Shown: positions 53,343-61,050, counted from the first letter of the stretch. The stretch: 64,000 nt of DNA from Pseudomonas sp. Q11 (GCF_024494355.1 NZ_JAKNQY010000015.1:62001-126000), one strand, 5' to 3'. Notes: generated from the sequence alone by a model not told the origin. A program made the numbers and translations.

Positions 53343-53419
53343 CGCTCGATTGCCGAGCTTGCAGCGCCGTGTCCGCCACCGTACCCTTGCCCTTTGCGTA
53401 AAATCCCACAGGTAGTTTC

Positions 53420-53515
53420 ATGTCTCTGGAACAGAATTACACCGCTATGTGGGGTGGGTTCTGCTTGGTTGCGAGAGGTAATGAAATCGGGTGGGTTGTG
53501 CTCAGGGTTACCTGA
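53420..53515 (+). pseudogene. Stranded 5' end of folE
   Basis: ATG TCT CTG GAA CAG at 53420 encodes MSLEQNYTA, the normal start of Pseudomonas FolE. After the core at 53448 the reading runs into island sequence (MWGGFCLVARGNEIGW) and stops at 53515. A ribosome could still initiate here, giving a 31-residue peptide. Confidence 0.85.
53426..53448 (+). repeat. attL, 23-bp folE-derived core
   Basis: It starts CTGGAACAGAA and ends ACACCGCTAT. It matches 61835-61857 except at two wobble positions (T/C in the Tyr codon, T/G in the Ala codon). Confidence 0.85.
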
Positions 53516-53537
53516 TTTCTCTCGCCTAAACGCAACG

Positions 53538-53557
53538 ATTGGTACGGAAATTGGTAC
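53538..53557 (+). repeat. Paired ATTGGTAC repeats (probable integrase arm sites)
   Basis: ATTGGTAC at 53538-53545 and 53550-53557, about 90 bases inside attL. The same octamer pair recurs at 61765-61783 by attR and inverted at 55328-55345. Confidence 0.55.
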
Positions 53558-53720
53558 GAGATCTACCCAACCCATACCTGAAAGTCCTGCGTCGGGTTGC
53601 AACGACGCCTTTTCATAGCCGAACACAATCCATCACACATCTGCATCTCAGCTTGCGCTCAAGTGCAGGTAGGAACTGACATCTGTTCACTGCCCTAAAC
53701 GACAAGTCGGGTCTAAAAAA

Positions 53721-54433
53721 ATGGATATTAAAGAGTTTTGCCTCGCTCATGGATTCGATATGAGCAAATGTGCAGTCGCGTTAGGTGGTGGGAGCTTCGT
53801 ATTGGTGGAGCTTAAAACCTCGCCTGTGGAATTCTTGAGCTTAGCGGAAGACGATTTTGAACGAGGCGGACTGTCGGCCCTTATCAATGCAACAACTAAT
53901 GTGAAGCGCGCAATTATCTGTCAGCTTGACCAACTGCTGATCTCGTTTGGGTATCAGTCACTCAGATTGGATGTCCGGAAAAGATAAGGCGATTGAGAGC
54001 GCTTGGCTTACTGGCGCCGAGCCTTTTGCGTAAAGTGGTCAAAATGCGAAATATTCTTGAGCACGAATATGGACGCCCTGAGCTTAAATCAGTTGAGGAA
54101 GCGCTAGACATCGCAAGTCTGTTTGTAATGTCCGCTTCAGCTATGTTCATTCCTTTTGATGATGTCTTAGAATTTACGCTTCCTGACGGTTCAAACGGGG
54201 ATAGCCCTGTAACGCATATCACTGCCGGTTTAAACCGAGACTCTCGTGGTGTTTTCTATACTGTCTACGCATATGAGCCCGGCGGATATGGTGGGCGATG
54301 CGTTGGTCAATGTGAGATTAAATCAGGGCACGTACTTTTTGAAGCGATGGTTAAGCTTTCTGCATCGTTGATGCTTCGTTACAAAGTCGAACAGGCTTTC
54401 AGTGATTTTGACAAGGCGTACTCGATGATATGA
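53721..54433 (+). pseudogene. Frameshifted HEPN-like gene
   Basis: Two abutting frames, 53721-53987 (88 aa) and one that runs on to 54433, read as one protein of about 237 residues if one base is added near 53974-53976. LDV of the first frame then continues with PEKIRRLRALGLLAPSLLRK of the second. The joined sequence has a helix NATTNVKRAIICQLDQLLISFGY and then KVVKMRNILEHEYGRPELKSVEEALDIA, where R-N-I-L-E-H is the Rx4H motif of HEPN RNases and toxins. The second half is unrecognised (DDVLEFTLPDGSNG, YEPGGYGGRCVG). HEPN is an inference. It is probably inactive. Confidence 0.65.
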
Positions 54434-54436
54434 GCC

Positions 54437-54572
54437 TGGGCAACGTTAGGGGTACAACTTTCCCCATTTTTGCCCAAGTCCTATGAGAGCACGTGCCCCT
54501 ATTGGTGGAACTCCCAGAATTGGGGTGCTGCAGGCTAGCGCAATAGCTCATAGCTAAACGCCTGCGCGTTAG
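54437..54572. other. Hairpin-rich intergenic region
   Basis: Three successive foldable segments lie between the frameshifted gene and the lipoprotein gene. They are TGGGCAA...TTGCCCA with an inner GGGG/CCCC stem (54437-54476), an imperfect GCACGTGCCCC/GGGGTGC pair, and CTAAACGC/GCGTTAG (54554-54572). The first may terminate the upstream gene. Confidence 0.4.
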
Positions 54573-54646
54573 ACGAAGGCAATGGATGGTTCCGCTATGC
54601 AATTAGCGTTTTTTCTGCAACCCATACAGCGAAGGGAGTTGTTCTG

Positions 54647-55165
54647 ATGTTCCGTATATTTTTTTCTGGTTGCCTGCTGGGCATCCTTAGCTTGCTGCAA
54701 GGTTGCTCTAGCGGTCCATCATTAGACCACCGGCCTTACTATCAAGGGCCGGCAGAAGCATACGCCAATAGCGCTACAGTCTACGTTTATCGTCCAGTAC
54801 ACAGGGCTGCTCGCCGAGTGAACCTATATATTGAACTCGATGATCAGCAGGTGGCAGAGCTACCATCTGGCGGCTATCTGAAACTCCAGCTGCCTGAAGG
54901 CTCCCACGTCTTTGAGGCCAACACGCCGCCGCTTGGGGGCTCTTTCATCGGAGACCGCTTCAATCTCACTGTCAAAAAAGGGAACGTATATTTCATCGCT
55001 GGTCAAATTCTTGAAACGCGCCCTACTGACGATCAGACTCTGGGTACTGTTAAAGATGGACTATTCGGTGGTGAGCGGCTTTTTTTCCGTTGGGCTATGG
55101 TGCCTCAAGAAATGGCTGAGAAGAGAATGAGTTTTTGCCGCCTCGTGCCCCCTACGCCGATCTAG
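54647..55165 (+). CDS. DUF2846 lipoprotein (172 aa)
   Basis: The signal peptide ends in the lipobox SLLQGC (lipidated Cys20). The mature domain has TVYVYRPVHRAARRVNLYIELDDQQVAELPSGGYLKLQLPEG and later FNLTVKKGNVYFIAG, matching DUF2846 proteins of unknown function that are common on accessory DNA. A strong GAAGGGAG lies before the ATG. Codon use is less GC-rich than in the chromosomal neighbours. Confidence 0.85.
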   Translation: MFRIFFSGCLLGILSLLQGCSSGPSLDHRPYYQGPAEAYANSATVYVYRPVHRAARRVNLYIELDDQQVAELPSGGYLKLQLPEGSHVFEANTPPLGGSFIGDRFNLTVKKGNVYFIAGQILETRPTDDQTLGTVKDGLFGGERLFFRWAMVPQEMAEKRMSFCRLVPPTPI

Positions 55166-55210
55166 TACTCTATCGAAATTGCCAGCTTACTCGACCAAGC
55201 TCCTCGTAAG

Positions 55211-55312
55211 ATCCCTATCCCAACGCGGATAGGGATTCGCGTCCTTCAAGCCTACCGATGATGGATAGGCACCTCTTTGATTAAAAGGCTCGCCCTGTAA
55301 GGCCTACAGGGC
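55211..55312. terminator. Two hairpins between converging island genes
   Basis: ATCCCTATCC (55211-55220) pairs with GGATAGGGAT (55227-55236). GCCCTGTA (55292-55299) pairs with TACAGGGC (55305-55312). Both are perfect stems in the gap between the lipoprotein gene and the minus-strand exported-protein gene, suited to termination from both sides, though T runs are short. Confidence 0.5.
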
Positions 55313-55327
55313 AGGCTAAGCTCTCAA

Positions 55328-55345
55328 GTACCAATTTTGTACCAT
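55328..55345 (-). repeat. Internal inverted copy of the ATTGGTAC arm repeat
   Basis: Read on the minus strand it is ATGGTACAAAATTGGTAC, nearly identical to the 3' end of the integrase gene (61767-61783), but in the opposite orientation and 1.8 kb inside the left end. Confidence 0.5.
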
Positions 55346-55377
55346 CGAAGCAATAATTCACCCGCAGGCTGAAAGTA

Positions 55378-56550
55378 CTAGAAAGCGCTCGCTGGGGGCT
55401 CTTTTCCTGTCCAGTATGATCGGTAGGCCGACACTGTCACGACGTCCCCTGCTCGCAAATTACCGCTGAACCCACCAGCCCCGCCCTCTATCGCCATCAG
55501 ATACTGCTTATGAACAGCAGACACGTCTATTCGCTCAACGAGGGGCAGCGGCTTTCCATTGAGGGCAGCACCCCTAACCACCGCACTGTGACCAAACTGG
55601 AAAGACACCATCTCGATCCGTTGTGAAGCACTGTGCTGCTTGGTGGCAATACGCAATGCTACGCCCGTCCTTCCTACGGCAGTCCATGACGAAAGCTGTT
55701 CCCCGGATTCAACCCGTTGCAGCAGATCGGTGCCGCTGGCATTTAAGGGGTAGATCTGCGCGCCCGCGAGTGAGAACCCGTGCAGGTCCTGCACCGCTCT
55801 CACCGTCGTCTGAATGGTCGTTCCGTTCCCCTGAAACACATAGGCTACCGAAACCCTCGCCATCACTGATCTTTCTTTCGTTGGGCTGAGAACGTCGTAA
55901 ACCTCGTCGACCGAAACCTTGCTCACTGCCTTGAACTCTTCCGCCAACGACTGATGTTTGTCGGAACGAACAGATATTGAAACCCGTCGCACAGATGGAT
56001 AGATCTGGGCCCGGCTCTGCCCCTTGGAAGACAGTTTCGCGCCTCCCCCAACCTCGGTCAGGTCTCCATCAACTACGGTCTTGAACTTCCAACTCCCTGA
56101 CAAACTATGTTCACTGGATATAAATGTTGCTATGCCCTTTTCAAGAGACACGACCCTAAACCCCGCGCCCTTTTGATCCGTCCACTCACTGCCGATGCTC
56201 ACCGCTGGCCCGACCGGCAAAGCCACGCCGAAGAAGGCACCGTGGTTAGCTCCAATATAGGTGCCATTGAATTTAAGCGGAACAGCCTCGTCGCGCTCGG
56301 CTGAAACGAGAAAGCCCCGGGCGAACGGCAGTTGACCGTTCATAGGAACTATCCGGGCCCCACCGTAATTGACCACCTGGTTGCCTAGTGCTGGGTCCTT
56401 TAGATCAACCTTTCTCACAAGGTAACGGTTTGTGCCAAATGAAGAACGGATGAAAACTGAATCGCCAATCATGGAAGCCTCAGTTCCGCTTTTGGCCAAG
56501 ACGCTCGTCGATCCTAATAGCGTTATAACTCCACAGATCAACAGTTTCAT
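55378..56550 (-). CDS. Unknown exported protein (390 aa)
   Basis: The signal peptide MKLLICGVITLLGSTSVLA precedes a 370-residue mature protein, predicted rich in beta strands and Gly/Ser. Notable stretches are SVFIRSSFGTNRYLVRKVDL and FNGTYIGANHGAFFGVALP early on, ERSVMARVSVAYVFQGNGTTIQTTVRAV in the middle, and a lattice-like C-terminus EGGAGGFSGNLRAGDVVTVSAYRSYWTG. It looks like a secreted carbohydrate-acting or adhesin-like protein, but I recognise no catalytic motif. It is convergent with the lipoprotein gene and divergent from the acyltransferase cassette. Confidence 0.7.
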   Translation of the reverse strand: MKLLICGVITLLGSTSVLAKSGTEASMIGDSVFIRSSFGTNRYLVRKVDLKDPALGNQVVNYGGARIVPMNGQLPFARGFLVSAERDEAVPLKFNGTYIGANHGAFFGVALPVGPAVSIGSEWTDQKGAGFRVVSLEKGIATFISSEHSLSGSWKFKTVVDGDLTEVGGGAKLSSKGQSRAQIYPSVRRVSISVRSDKHQSLAEEFKAVSKVSVDEVYDVLSPTKERSVMARVSVAYVFQGNGTTIQTTVRAVQDLHGFSLAGAQIYPLNASGTDLLQRVESGEQLSSWTAVGRTGVALRIATKQHSASQRIEMVSFQFGHSAVVRGAALNGKPLPLVERIDVSAVHKQYLMAIEGGAGGFSGNLRAGDVVTVSAYRSYWTGKEPPASAF

Positions 56551-56586
56551 TCTTTCCTCTTAGAACCGTACATATGGATCAATAGT

Positions 56587-56628
56587 CGGGAGGGTACGAG
56601 CACAACGCGGCCGTGCTCGTACCTCCCG
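56587..56628. repeat. Long hairpin upstream of the exported-protein gene
   Basis: CGGGAGGGTACGAGCAC pairs with GTGCTCGTACCTCCCG over 16 bp with one bulged G, loop AACGCGGCC. It lies in the 280-bp divergent gap (56551-56830), 37 bases before the minus-strand start, so it is in that gene's leader. Function is unknown. Confidence 0.6.
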
Positions 56629-56760
56629 CAATGGTTGTGTGCGGACAATACGTGATGGTGCCACTTGAGCCAACCATACTCAGCCTGGCGCTGCCAGTCA
56701 TGAGGCCAAGGTCCCCGTGCATAATTGCAGCAACACAGCTTTTCAGCCCATGAACGCACC

Positions 56761-56789
56761 TTGCACGAATAATGGCAATTTGATATATT
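56761..56789 (+). promoter_or_regulatory. Sigma-70 promoter of the acyltransferase cassette
   Basis: TTGCAC (56761-56766), 17 bases, TATATT (56784-56789). The predicted start is about 35 bases before the ATG at 56831, and an AAGGG lies in front of that ATG. Confidence 0.7.
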
Positions 56790-56830
56790 GCCAAGATTTT
56801 TTGCGCATGCCAAATTCAGGCTCATAAGGG

Positions 56831-57430
56831 ATGGCCAGAGTGACCAAACGAAGTAACCTATTTGTCATCGCAGTTGCCGGGCTGGTGATTGCACTGATCG
56901 TCACCTTAGGTGAGTGGCGACTGAACAAAAAAAACATATGGGATGAGCTGACACAGGATGCTCCAGAGAAACCAGGGCTTGCTGCGATTTTTTTGAGAGA
57001 AGAAATAGCTGGCTTTAGTGACGCCCAGCTATCAAATCTAGCCAGATCGATCATTGAAACAAGGGACATTGAATTTTCCCAGAAGTTAACAAACGCTTTC
57101 ATTTACTCCGGCAAAGACAAAGAAAGCAAAAAACTAGCGGTTCTCATTGCGGAACAGGGGTTCGTCCGTAAAAATGACTTGGTTCTAGCCAATCGCGCCG
57201 CACTTGAATATAAGATGGGGCGATTCATACAAAAGAATTATGAGAAAGCCACGACAATCCTGACAAGCCCAGTACTTGCGCAGGTACCCATCTCAAAATT
57301 CTATTTAGCAGAGATTCTTTTAGACAATAGCAACCCAAATAATGACCCAGTAGCAGCCAGACAACTACTAAACGAGTCAGCTGCCTCAGGCATCGAAGCA
57401 GCAAAGAAAAAGCTTAAGGAACTGATGTGA
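56831..57430 (+). CDS. Membrane-anchored Sel1/TPR-like protein (199 aa)
   Basis: One N-terminal transmembrane helix (LFVIAVAGLVIALIVTLG) precedes an all-helical, Lys-rich domain. The C-terminal part, FYLAEILLDNSNPNNDPVAARQLLNESAASGIEAAKKKL, has the Sel1-repeat pattern, and an earlier KLAVLIAEQGF...ANRAALEYKMGRF may be a degenerate repeat. The stop overlaps the acyltransferase GTG by GTGA. The pairing suggests a periplasmic or cytosolic adaptor for that enzyme. Base use is AT-richer than the core genome. Confidence 0.72.
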   Translation: MARVTKRSNLFVIAVAGLVIALIVTLGEWRLNKKNIWDELTQDAPEKPGLAAIFLREEIAGFSDAQLSNLARSIIETRDIEFSQKLTNAFIYSGKDKESKKLAVLIAEQGFVRKNDLVLANRAALEYKMGRFIQKNYEKATTILTSPVLAQVPISKFYLAEILLDNSNPNNDPVAARQLLNESAASGIEAAKKKLKELM

Positions 57431-59463
57431 GCGCTTTGAAGTACAGACCAGATATCGACGGCCTCAGAACCATTGCTGTCTTAGGAGTCATCCTCTTCCA
57501 TCTAAGCCTCCCATTCATCCCAGGCGGGTTCATTGGCGTTGACGTATTTTTTGTTATCTCCGGCTTTCTGATAACAGGTCTAATTCGGGACGCGGTAGGC
57601 AGAGAGAAATTCGATTTCATGAATTTCTATATCAGACGTGCACGGCGTTTGATACCTGCGGCCGCCACCACAATCATAGCTTCACTCATCATCTCATTCC
57701 TGCTTTTATCTAGCGAACACTTTAAGAGCTCTGCAGCGTCCTCAATAGCCGCTTTCTTTTCGGCATCCAATATCTGGTTTTGGCTTGAGAGCGGATACTT
57801 TGATTCATCTGCACTCACCAAACCTCTGTTACACACATGGACGTTAAGCGTAGAGGAGCAGTTCTACCTAGTGTGGCCGACGGCGCTAGTGTTCCTGTTA
57901 TCCGCGCGGAGCCGTGTTGTAGCACCCGCGATGCTGTACATCGCAGGTTGCGTCAGCCTGTATTTTGCTTGGGCATGGATCCGCCTTGACCCAACACCCC
58001 CATTTTTCCTGATGCCCTTCCGGATCTATGAGTTCGCGATAGGGGCACTGTTGGTATGGGCGCCAGTAAATAGGATTCCCAATCTGATAAACGAGATCCT
58101 ACTCGCACTGGGGCTTACAGTAATCGCTTGGTGCATGGCGACGTTTACTGAGAACACGCCATTCCCTTCTTACACCGCGCTTCTTCCCTGCGCGGCGGCC
58201 GCGTTGGTCATCTATTCAGGAGGCGCAAGACACCTCGGATGGCTGCTGAGAAACCGCACAATGACGTGGATTGGCGAGCGTTCATACTCGCTCTACCTGA
58301 CACACTGGCCTGTCATCGTTTTCTATAACTACTACATTTTTACCCAGCCTACAGCAATAGACCTAGTGTTGATGGGCGCCATCACTCTGGCGACTGCCCA
58401 AACTCAATACAGGTACATTGAGGTTCCGCTGCGAGTCCGGGGTAGATCCACCCCTACTGTGAGTAACAAGCGCTTTGCGGCGTACCTTGCATTACCAGCC
58501 TGCTTGCTCATTTCTGTCGGCGCTATGGCTTACTCGCAGAACGGATGGGAATGGCGGATTGCCTCTGACACTCAAGCATCATCTGAGGTCACTCAGCCAA
58601 TTGATCTGCGGCGAAATGACTGGCATAAGTCGCTGATCTCGACATACTCAAATGCTCAGGATGTCGGGTCGAGAAATTTGGACGCCAAGACCGCGCTAAT
58701 TATCGGTGACAGTCACGCCGCACATATACGCGGAGCATTCGACTACATTGGCAAAAAGTACAATATCAAGGTAACACTCTGGTATTACGTGGGGTGCAAC
58801 CCACTGTTCGGAACGACGCATATTTTTGCGGCTCCCGATCCGCGCGAGGAAGGCTGCCGAATACAAAATAATGCATGGGAAAATCACCTAAAAACGACAA
58901 AATATGATTATGTGACCATCTCTTCGCGCTGGGCATGGGCCGTTGAGCCAAGCGGATATGGCCCATACAAAGTGCCGCAACAGTACATCGTGGATACGGC
59001 CAACCCTGTAAAGACAATCGAATCCTCTCGAAAAATTTTCGCCGAGAAGCTGGGTGGTACGGTGGACTCGGTACTGAAGAGTGCAGGCCAAGTAATTGTT
59101 TTCGCCCAGTCACCAAATATAGGGAAGTCGCTGGACGGCTGCGATAACGTCCCCAGATACATCCTTAATGAACGACAGATAATTGAGCGATGTAAGTCCT
59201 TAGACAAAGCGACCATCCTGCAACGGCAGGAGTTCACGAACAGAGTTGTAAATAGCGTCGCATCTAGTCGACAGAGAGTGCACGCAGTTATCCCCACAGA
59301 TTTTTTCTGCGGCAATGAGCAAGAGAATTGCGTAACATCAGTCGACGGGTATCGACTATTCCAAGATGAAACCCACTTTACGGTGGAAGGCGCGAAGTAT
59401 CTCGCAATCAAATGGGAGAAGACTGCAACATTCCCCTTTGGCAAGCTCGTCTCTAACAAGTAG
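57427..59463 (+). CDS. SGNH-type membrane acyltransferase (OafA/YrhL family)
   Basis: A 678-residue O-acyltransferase. The acyltransferase-3 domain (about residues 5-345) has ten or so transmembrane segments, with YRPDIDGLRTIAVLGVILFHL, GGFIGVDVFFVISGFLIT and FYIRRARRLIP at the start and TLSVEEQFYLVWP later. The C-terminal SGNH-like periplasmic domain begins with KTALIIGDSHAAHIRGAF (GDSH block) and ends with the Asp/His pair in DETHFTVEGAKYLA. Such proteins acetylate O-antigen or other surface glycans. GTG start overlapping the Sel1-like gene. It is likely the main cargo of the island. Confidence 0.92.
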   Translation: MSALKYRPDIDGLRTIAVLGVILFHLSLPFIPGGFIGVDVFFVISGFLITGLIRDAVGREKFDFMNFYIRRARRLIPAAATTIIASLIISFLLLSSEHFKSSAASSIAAFFSASNIWFWLESGYFDSSALTKPLLHTWTLSVEEQFYLVWPTALVFLLSARSRVVAPAMLYIAGCVSLYFAWAWIRLDPTPPFFLMPFRIYEFAIGALLVWAPVNRIPNLINEILLALGLTVIAWCMATFTENTPFPSYTALLPCAAAALVIYSGGARHLGWLLRNRTMTWIGERSYSLYLTHWPVIVFYNYYIFTQPTAIDLVLMGAITLATAQTQYRYIEVPLRVRGRSTPTVSNKRFAAYLALPACLLISVGAMAYSQNGWEWRIASDTQASSEVTQPIDLRRNDWHKSLISTYSNAQDVGSRNLDAKTALIIGDSHAAHIRGAFDYIGKKYNIKVTLWYYVGCNPLFGTTHIFAAPDPREEGCRIQNNAWENHLKTTKYDYVTISSRWAWAVEPSGYGPYKVPQQYIVDTANPVKTIESSRKIFAEKLGGTVDSVLKSAGQVIVFAQSPNIGKSLDGCDNVPRYILNERQIIERCKSLDKATILQRQEFTNRVVNSVASSRQRVHAVIPTDFFCGNEQENCVTSVDGYRLFQDETHFTVEGAKYLAIKWEKTATFPFGKLVSNK

Positions 59464-59494
59464 CTCTCTACCAGGGCGGCGCAAAAAAGGTTCT

Positions 59495-59638
59495 TCACGG
59501 TTTGCCGGGGAAGGCGGCCTTGATTTTCAAGAATAAATAGGCCGTATCCCGGAAGCCATAAGCCATCCTCTTGATGACTTTGATCTTGTTGTTGACCCCT
59601 TCCAGCAGGCTTGTGTGCATGGCGAACCGAGCGCTGCG
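59495..59638 (-). pseudogene. ISL3-type transposase C-terminal remnant
   Basis: The minus strand reads SARFAMHTSLLEGVNNKIKV, then IKRMAYGFRDTAYLFLKIKA and AFPGKP before a stop at 59497-59495. This is the last 45 or so residues of an ISL3-family DDE transposase. The rest of the insertion sequence is gone and no inverted repeats remain. Confidence 0.8.
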
Positions 59639-59748
59639 GCACCGCCGGCAAAGACTTCGACATAGCATTCGTTAGGCGGAAAAAGCGGGATGAGGCTGTC
59701 GGCCAGGCGGCGTTTGCCGCCCATCCAAGGGATGATGGGTGTAGACAT
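59629..59748 (-). pseudogene. DNA adenine methylase stub
   Basis: The first 40 residues (MSTPIIPWMGGKRRLADSLI, then PLFPPNECYVEVFAGGAAAL) match the N-terminus of D12-class (Dam-like) N6-adenine methyltransferases, with the SAM-binding PWMGGKRRL and VEVFAGG motifs. The frame then runs into the transposase remnant. More than 80% of the gene is lost. Phage-borne copies are common near lysis genes. Confidence 0.75.
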
Positions 59749-59898
59749 TGATAGCAAGACCTTTGCTGTATGGATAAGCAGGTGCTAGGCTCGCCGCGCT
59801 TTGTGCATGGAGCAAGAGCCTTGGCTGGACTTGCAGGGACATTCTGCAGGGACGGCGACCGGACCGGATGTTGGCGCATCCGGCCCGCTCGCTCCTTT

Positions 59899-60441
59899 TC
59901 ACTTCGGTGATGAAACTTCTTTGGCGTAAGCCTGGCAAGCCGCCAGGGCTATCAGCCCCCGGTCGCCGGCATCGGTGATGCCGATAATTCGTTGAGCATG
60001 CGCCGGGTCAAGTCGGGCGCGTGTGGCTCCATGAACCACGCCGCCGGTGCCGGTGGCGGCTGGCACTGCACAGCCGTTGGCGGTATCGGCGGCGTCGAGT
60101 AGGACTGACAGCCGGACATCAGCAGTAGCGAGGCGATCACGCAGGCGATCCTGATCGCGTTGGGCATCGGTTAGGGCTCGATAGTGGGTTTGGTCTTTGG
60201 CGGCCAGCCGCTGCTCCAGGGCCAGGCGCTTGTCCTGCTCGGTACGCTGCAGCGCGGCCGATGCCAGAGTCATTTGGTTGAGGGTATCGGTGTGGAGCCG
60301 GGCTTGTTTTTCCAACTGCTGACCGTATCGCCAGCCTTGGACCGCCCAGGCGATGGCCGCCGAAGCGGCGACCAAAGCGAACAGCAGAAGGCCGGCGACC
60401 AGCACGCGGTATTGCAGCGGGATCAGGTCGACGAGACGCAT
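59899..60441 (-). CDS. Phage i-spanin Rz (180 aa)
   Basis: Inner-membrane spanin subunit. The N-terminus has a single transmembrane helix (YRVLVAGLLLFALVAASAAIAWAV). A charged coiled-coil region follows (QGWRYGQQLEKQARLHTDTLNQMT, ALEQRLAAKDQTHYRALTDAQRD), as expected for Rz. The start overlaps the endolysin gene by 19 bases, and an Rz1 frame lies inside it. It acts in the last step of host lysis with Rz1. Confidence 0.82.
   Translation of the reverse strand: MRLVDLIPLQYRVLVAGLLLFALVAASAAIAWAVQGWRYGQQLEKQARLHTDTLNQMTLASAALQRTEQDKRLALEQRLAAKDQTHYRALTDAQRDQDRLRDRLATADVRLSVLLDAADTANGCAVPAATGTGGVVHGATRARLDPAHAQRIIGITDAGDRGLIALAACQAYAKEVSSPK
59952..60167 (-). CDS. Phage o-spanin Rz1, nested in Rz (71 aa)
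   Basis: Outer-membrane lipoprotein spanin in a different frame, wholly inside Rz. The signal peptide MPNAIRIACVIASLLLMSGC ends in a lipobox with lipidated Cys20, and the short mature part is proline-rich (TPPIPPTAVQCQPPPAPAAW). Nested Rz/Rz1 is a hallmark of lambdoid and many Pseudomonas phages. The mature part ends in LSASPMPATGG. Confidence 0.82.
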   Translation of the reverse strand: MPNAIRIACVIASLLLMSGCQSYSTPPIPPTAVQCQPPPAPAAWFMEPHAPDLTRRMLNELSASPMPATGG

Positions 60442-60986
60442 AACACCGCCCTCGCTCGCTCCCACAGCTGCAGGCGATCCTGCAGGCCATTGAGCCCGCC
60501 GTTGATTTTCCGGGTGATCATTTCGAACTCATCCCGATCAGCCAGCACGTTCAGCTCCCTGACCCACCAGAACCATGCAGCCGACTCGGCCGCCCATTGG
60601 GGCAGCTCCAGCAGTTCGGGCGTGCGCAACAGACGCTCGTCGCCGAACAGCGCCAAGCTGCAGCGCAGGCAGTTGTTGCGACCCGTCACCTGGATCAAGC
60701 CGCGACCGCGATAGCGCTGGTCATCTCCGTCGGGCTCGGGGGTGTTGCCAAGTTTCGAAGCCAGCGAACCGGTGTCGTATTTGCTGAGGTATTGATCGCC
60801 GCCCAGCTCCCGCACGTACTGCAGTTGGCCGAACTCATGCCCAACCTGGGCCAGGAATGCCGCCTGCCGCTTGGGCGTGTCGATCTGTCGGTGGGCCATT
60901 GCGGCGTTCAGGGCCGATACAAAAACGCCCGCTTGGCGGCGGGCGTTGGGCATGATCCGTTGTAGTTGCTGCTCAGTGATTGACAT
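60423..60986 (-). CDS. GH19 chitinase-like phage endolysin (187 aa)
   Basis: Muralytic glycoside hydrolase of family 19. Visible are AAFLAQVGHEFGQLQYVREL (catalytic Glu), DQRYRGRGLIQVTGRNNCLR and WWVRELNVLADRDEFEMITRKINGGLNGL, all typical of chitinase-like endolysins. MSITEQQLQRIMP is the start, with GGAG upstream. A terminator-like hairpin lies within codons 13-22. It is the first gene of the lysis group; holin and tail genes are absent. Confidence 0.88.
   Translation of the reverse strand: MSITEQQLQRIMPNARRQAGVFVSALNAAMAHRQIDTPKRQAAFLAQVGHEFGQLQYVRELGGDQYLSKYDTGSLASKLGNTPEPDGDDQRYRGRGLIQVTGRNNCLRCSLALFGDERLLRTPELLELPQWAAESAAWFWWVRELNVLADRDEFEMITRKINGGLNGLQDRLQLWERARAVLCVSST
60924..60950 (-). 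terminator. Terminator-like hairpin inside the endolysin 5' coding region
   Basis: On the minus strand ACGCCCGC-cgccaa-GCGGGCGT is followed by a T5 run, within the codons for PNARRQAGVF. A similar hairpin, CCCGCCATCGAGCGGG with a T7 run, lies at 61002-61021 just before the start codon. Confidence 0.5.
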
Positions 60987-61050
60987 CAGGGCTCCAAAAA
61001 AAGCCCGCTCGATGGCGGGTTGCTCCGCAGCACCAGTTGGGTCGATCCAG

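Larger units (their letters stand above)
53343..53720. other. Left island boundary: stranded folE leader, attL and integrase-arm region
   Basis: 53343-53419 is the original folE leader, with possible -35/-10 hexamers. The folE start and attL follow. 53471-53525 holds an imperfect inverted repeat (GCGAGAG and GAAATC against GATTTCTCTCGC). 53538-53557 holds two ATTGGTAC repeats. The last 160 bases show no clear gene or promoter. Confidence 0.6.

Noticed and set aside
53973..53990. Programmed -1 frameshift joining the two HEPN-like frames
   Set aside because: The sequence CGGAAAAG does not form a good X-XXY-YYZ slippery heptamer with tRNA re-pairing, and no stimulatory structure is evident. A single-base deletion explains it more simply.
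54554..54572. CTAAACGC-ctgc-GCGTTAG considered as an integron attC site
   Set aside because: The right core GTTAGAC fits GTTRRRY, but I could not find a matching RYYYAAC at the required distance upstream, and no cassette array or intI is seen.
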